A DNA stretch of 64,000 bases, taken from NCBI GenBank assembly GCA_006538405.1, contig BJKQ01000002.1, forward strand, positions 3,286,001 to 3,350,000. The letters run 5' to 3'. The notes under the pieces were generated by a model. The model had not been told where the DNA came from, did no database searches, and saw only the letters and a list, made by a program, of their open reading frames with translations. The DNA comes from Hansfordia pulvinata. Lineage: Eukaryota > Ascomycota > Sordariomycetes > Xylariales. Below are positions 60,967 to 64,000 of the stretch, one piece after another (position 1 is the first letter of the stretch; each line of letters opens with the position of its first letter). Made by a program: the position numbers and the translations under genes.

Positions 60967-60990
60967 CCCCCCCCCCCCCCCCCCCCCCCC
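60967..60990. repeat. poly(C) tract, 24 nt
   Basis: The longest C run in the window, uninterrupted, preceded by CCCCCG. Confidence 0.9.
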
Positions 60991-62817
60991 TCAGCCTCGC
61001 CTCGCGCCTCGCCCAGGCCGTCTGTGGAAATGTTGCCTTTCCCGGGAACAGGGTCCAGACTGTTCGCTTTTTTTTTTCATGTTCAATCTTTCTTTCCCTT
61101 CATATTGCCCTTGTTGTGCTTGAAGAGGCGGCTCTTGCCTTCCGCCACCACCGCAGATTTGGACCTGCTTGGCGGGCGGGCTCCCGCTGCCGCTGTTGCC
61201 GGGTTCGCGGCAAGGCAGGCGAAGTGTTACCAGGTTGAGTGAGGCTAGGAATGCTCTCTTCACGCGTACCGAAATTCATCAATAATTTCTAGAATGGCAT
61301 GGCCTCTGGGGTGTTTCTTTTCTCGGCGTTTCTTTTTTTTTTTTTTTTTTCCTTTCTTTGCCCCCTCCATCCGCGCATCCCGCGACAGTGCGGGCGGGCA
61401 GTAGGGTTGCGGGTCAAATCTGCCAGTCACATGTCCATCCCACACGCACAAGCCCTATCTGCGGAGACAGGTGGGTGTGTTTGGGGAGGAGGAGGAGGAG
61501 GGGTTTCTGGTGTGGTTGTTTTCTTGCGGGCTCCTCTTGATAAGCAAGTGACCTACAACTAAGCAAGGCACATGCCACCTTTTCAAGAAGTTGCACAAGT
61601 CTTTCGCGAGATGGCGTTTGAGCAGTAGTGTGAGTGTGTGCGGCAGGTCATGCGGGCCGGGGAGAGGACCGGAGTACGGAGCATCGGCCGCCTCGGGCGC
61701 GGATATGCTTCCGGTGCTCCAGTCGTGTACCTCGCTCATTCACAGCCCTGCAAGAAACATGAAGCCGTCCACCCAGACCTTCTGTTTCTTTGTTGGCATC
61801 GAACTGGCGACGGCGGTGTATCGGGGGCTTTTTTCTCTTCGACCCCACCCCCTCCCCCTCCAAGGGTACTCTCAATCACATCTGAGTGAAGCGGACGGAG
61901 CACGGGGCCGCGGGCGACGTTGATGCGCCGTAGATGCGTCCATACAAGGTCCCGGTGCGCTCGTGCGAGGACTCTGATAGTTACTCGTACATACATCGAG
62001 CATGTACTTAGGTGGCCTAAGTACTCGGGCCTCTTACCACGAATCTACGAGTTTTCGTGGTATCATGTGGGCGTTGGGTCGCGCACGCATTTAGGTCTTG
62101 TGGTACCCATACTCGTCTGGTGTACCTACCCGTGGAACTCGCGCGTGGGCTCACCATACGGGTGCCCCTCCCAGTGCTCCCCACGGTCCGTCTCTACCAA
62201 AGGTGCCTCCAATGGTAGGTACCTACCTAGGTAGATACAGGGCTCTTCTCGAGACTTGATGGCTTCCCGCATGTCTCGACAGTCTACCTCTACATCTCTG
62301 TAAGGTGAGGTGAAGTACCCGCCAGAGCATGTGGGCAGGAAGTACTTGATGGCGGGTGCAGAGCGGGATGGCGATTCATCCCATGTCAGTGGCCCGTCCA
62401 TCACAGGAACGTCTTTTCTTGCAAACAGCGAGGGACAGGGCCAGGGCCAACCAAGAGTGCCTGTCTTTTGCCGCCTTTTTTTGTCTCGGGTGAGGTGAGG
62501 CGAAGGGAGGGCGGTAGCCACCTCGCTGGCCGCCCGAGTTGCCAGGTTTGTCTCTTGGCCGGGGCGAGACAGCCCCGCTGTGAGCTGTACGAGTGCCCGT
62601 ACGTGCATCCATGTACTGCCTCCCTAAAGTACATCCATACCTGCCGCCCAACGATAACGGGACTGGTGGATGGGAAAAAGGCGGAGGAGGAGGAGAAGCG
62701 CATGCAGCTCACACGTTGAGGGTGGGGGTGGAGGGGCCAGCAGCATTTGACTGGAGCACCTGACGAGACGTCAACTATGTACGGCAACGACGGATGAGAT
62801 GACATGCATTGTCCATG

Positions 62818-62892
62818 CTTGTGTGCTTGTGCTTGTGCTTGTGCTTGTGCTTGTGCTTGTTCTTGTGCTTGTTCTTGTGCTTGTGCTTGTGC
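62818..62892. repeat. (GCTTGT)n hexamer array
   Basis: About twelve tandem hexamers, with two units carrying TCTTGT instead of GCTTGT. It is open in all three plus-strand frames but has no flanking gene. Confidence 0.9.
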
Positions 62893-63058
62893 AGGCAGTT
62901 CAATGGTCTGTCCAGAGGGGGCTCTCATCACTCTCCACTCTTCCAAGTACAGTACTCATGTCGTACGTGTCTGTGCCTGCCCGCTCTTTGGGGGATGCGT
63001 CTGGCGGGATGTGACGGCCGTGTTCTGTCCACTCATCATCATCACCCGAATGCCACGA

Positions 63059-63092
63059 TGGTGGTGGTGGTGGTGGTGGTGGTGGTGGTGGT
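63059..63092. repeat. (GGT)n trinucleotide run
   Basis: About eleven uninterrupted TGG/GGT units. Confidence 0.9.
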
Positions 63093-64000
63093 CAGACCGG
63101 CATTTTCAGGGTCCCTTAAACAATGATGGCCGATGATTCACGAGGTGATGATGGACACACCTCGGCGGACGGGTGCCTGTCGGTGGCTGTCGTCACATGC
63201 GAGACTTGGGATGTTGACTCTGGGCTTATCAGGGACCGACACCGACCCCCAACGGCACACACACACACACACACATACAAGTCAACAACAGACAGCCCCA
63301 GAGACACACAGCCAGAGAGACACACAGCCAGAGAGACAGGCAGACAGGCCGCAGGCAGACAGATGCCGCCCTGTCTCTGATCTTCCCAGTCGACATTTGG
63401 GGGTGGCGACGGATCCGGCATCTCCCTATCAAAAAGAACAGAGGGGGAAAGGGCCAGCCCAGAGTTGGTCACCAGGCCAGGCACGCGAGCTCGGCCGCGG
63501 GCCATCCCCCGCGCAGATGTCTTGACCGTGCCGCACCCACTAACAAACCACAACATCACGATCGTGAACACCGGCCAACGAGTACCCCTCCTTCTGCGAG
63601 TAATTACTGTGTTAGACCCTTGGCTTTCAGTCTTGGCCTTGGCTATACGGGCAGGGTACATTCGATGTCGTACTTAAGGTACCTAGGTATGCGTGCAAGT
63701 ATACTTAAGCACAAGTATAACCTCGCCGTTTATGCTTCATGCGAGCACCCCGCCTGCCTGCCTACTCGTGCGTGAGAGAGAGAGAGAGAAGAGAAGAGAA
63801 CCCACCACCGCAACGGGGGCTATACTGCGAGTAGCAACTGGGCCGAGTCGTCCCTGGCTAATGCACCTCCTGTGGCATGTACATTGAATAGTGGCGAGCC
63901 CAGCGCCCACTCCGTCTCCTCCTGGCCTTCATGTTGCTCGCCTTGGCTTGGGGCAATCGATGCGTGGAGGTGGCACCGCCGGCAGTCCCCCCCTGTCGGT

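Larger units (their letters stand above)
56745..64000. other. 7.3 kb gene-free region at the window end
   Basis: No reading frame looks like a protein. Contents: (AC)n at 58835-58859, purine-rich GAGAGAGACGGAG repeats near 58494-58534, a C24 tract (60967-60990), a T18 run (61333-61350), a hexamer array (62818-62892), (GGT)n (63059-63092) and eight copies of the TACTCGTA word, with an 18-bp palindromic pair at 60260-60277. Confidence 0.5.

Noticed and set aside
62818..62892. Hexamer array as a possible CRISPR or satellite
   Set aside because: A simple microsatellite without spacers or a longer repeat unit.

Overview
The window looks like GC-rich nuclear DNA from a filamentous ascomycete, most likely a Sordariomycete. 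The evidence is short spliceosomal introns (mostly 56-168 bp) with GTAAGT/GTGAGT-type donors, and proteins that closely follow Neurospora/Cordyceps-type families, including thymine 7-hydroxylase, iso-orotate decarboxylase and the cell-wall-integrity MAPKK. I cannot name a genus. No virus, CRISPR array, telomere repeat, rRNA, convincing tRNA or intact transposon is visible.

Layout. At 0.7-4.2 kb a universal-stress-protein gene (minus) carries an unusually long 1.9 kb first intron. A gene-free stretch of about 9.6 kb follows. From 13.8 to 35.4 kb genes are dense: eIF3 subunit L (minus) and the ribosome-maturation GTPase EFL1/Ria1 (plus) are divergent; thymine 7-hydroxylase (minus) and iso-orotate (uracil-5-carboxylate) decarboxylase (plus) form a divergent two-gene thymine-salvage cluster; then come a small secreted protein, an APH-like kinase, a six-cysteine secreted protein, a Cwf23/DNAJC17-type J-protein, a ten-cysteine secreted protein, and an Mkk1-type MAPKK. 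After 35.4 kb only two genes are recognised: the DBP8 RNA helicase at 41.2-42.9 kb and a conserved acidic fungal protein at 56.0-56.7 kb. The rest is GC-rich, gene-free sequence.

How the genes work together. T7H oxidises thymine to uracil-5-carboxylate and the decarboxylase next door turns that into uracil, so the shared 835 bp promoter probably co-regulates one pathway. eIF3L, EFL1 and DBP8 all serve translation or ribosome biogenesis, but each is a housekeeping gene and they need not be a cluster. Three small secreted proteins lie within about 7.6 kb (24.8-32.7 kb).

Two observations stand out. First, the 8-mer TACTCGTA/TACGAGTA occurs about 48 times (about 2 expected by chance), always outside exons and never between about 13.2 and 33.3 kb, sometimes as perfect composite palindromes. 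I do not know a described function for it. Second, six of the twelve recognised genes carry one-base breaks, almost always one base short in a G or C run. This suggests systematic homopolymer errors in the assembly rather than six dying genes, so those gene models should be repaired against reads before use.
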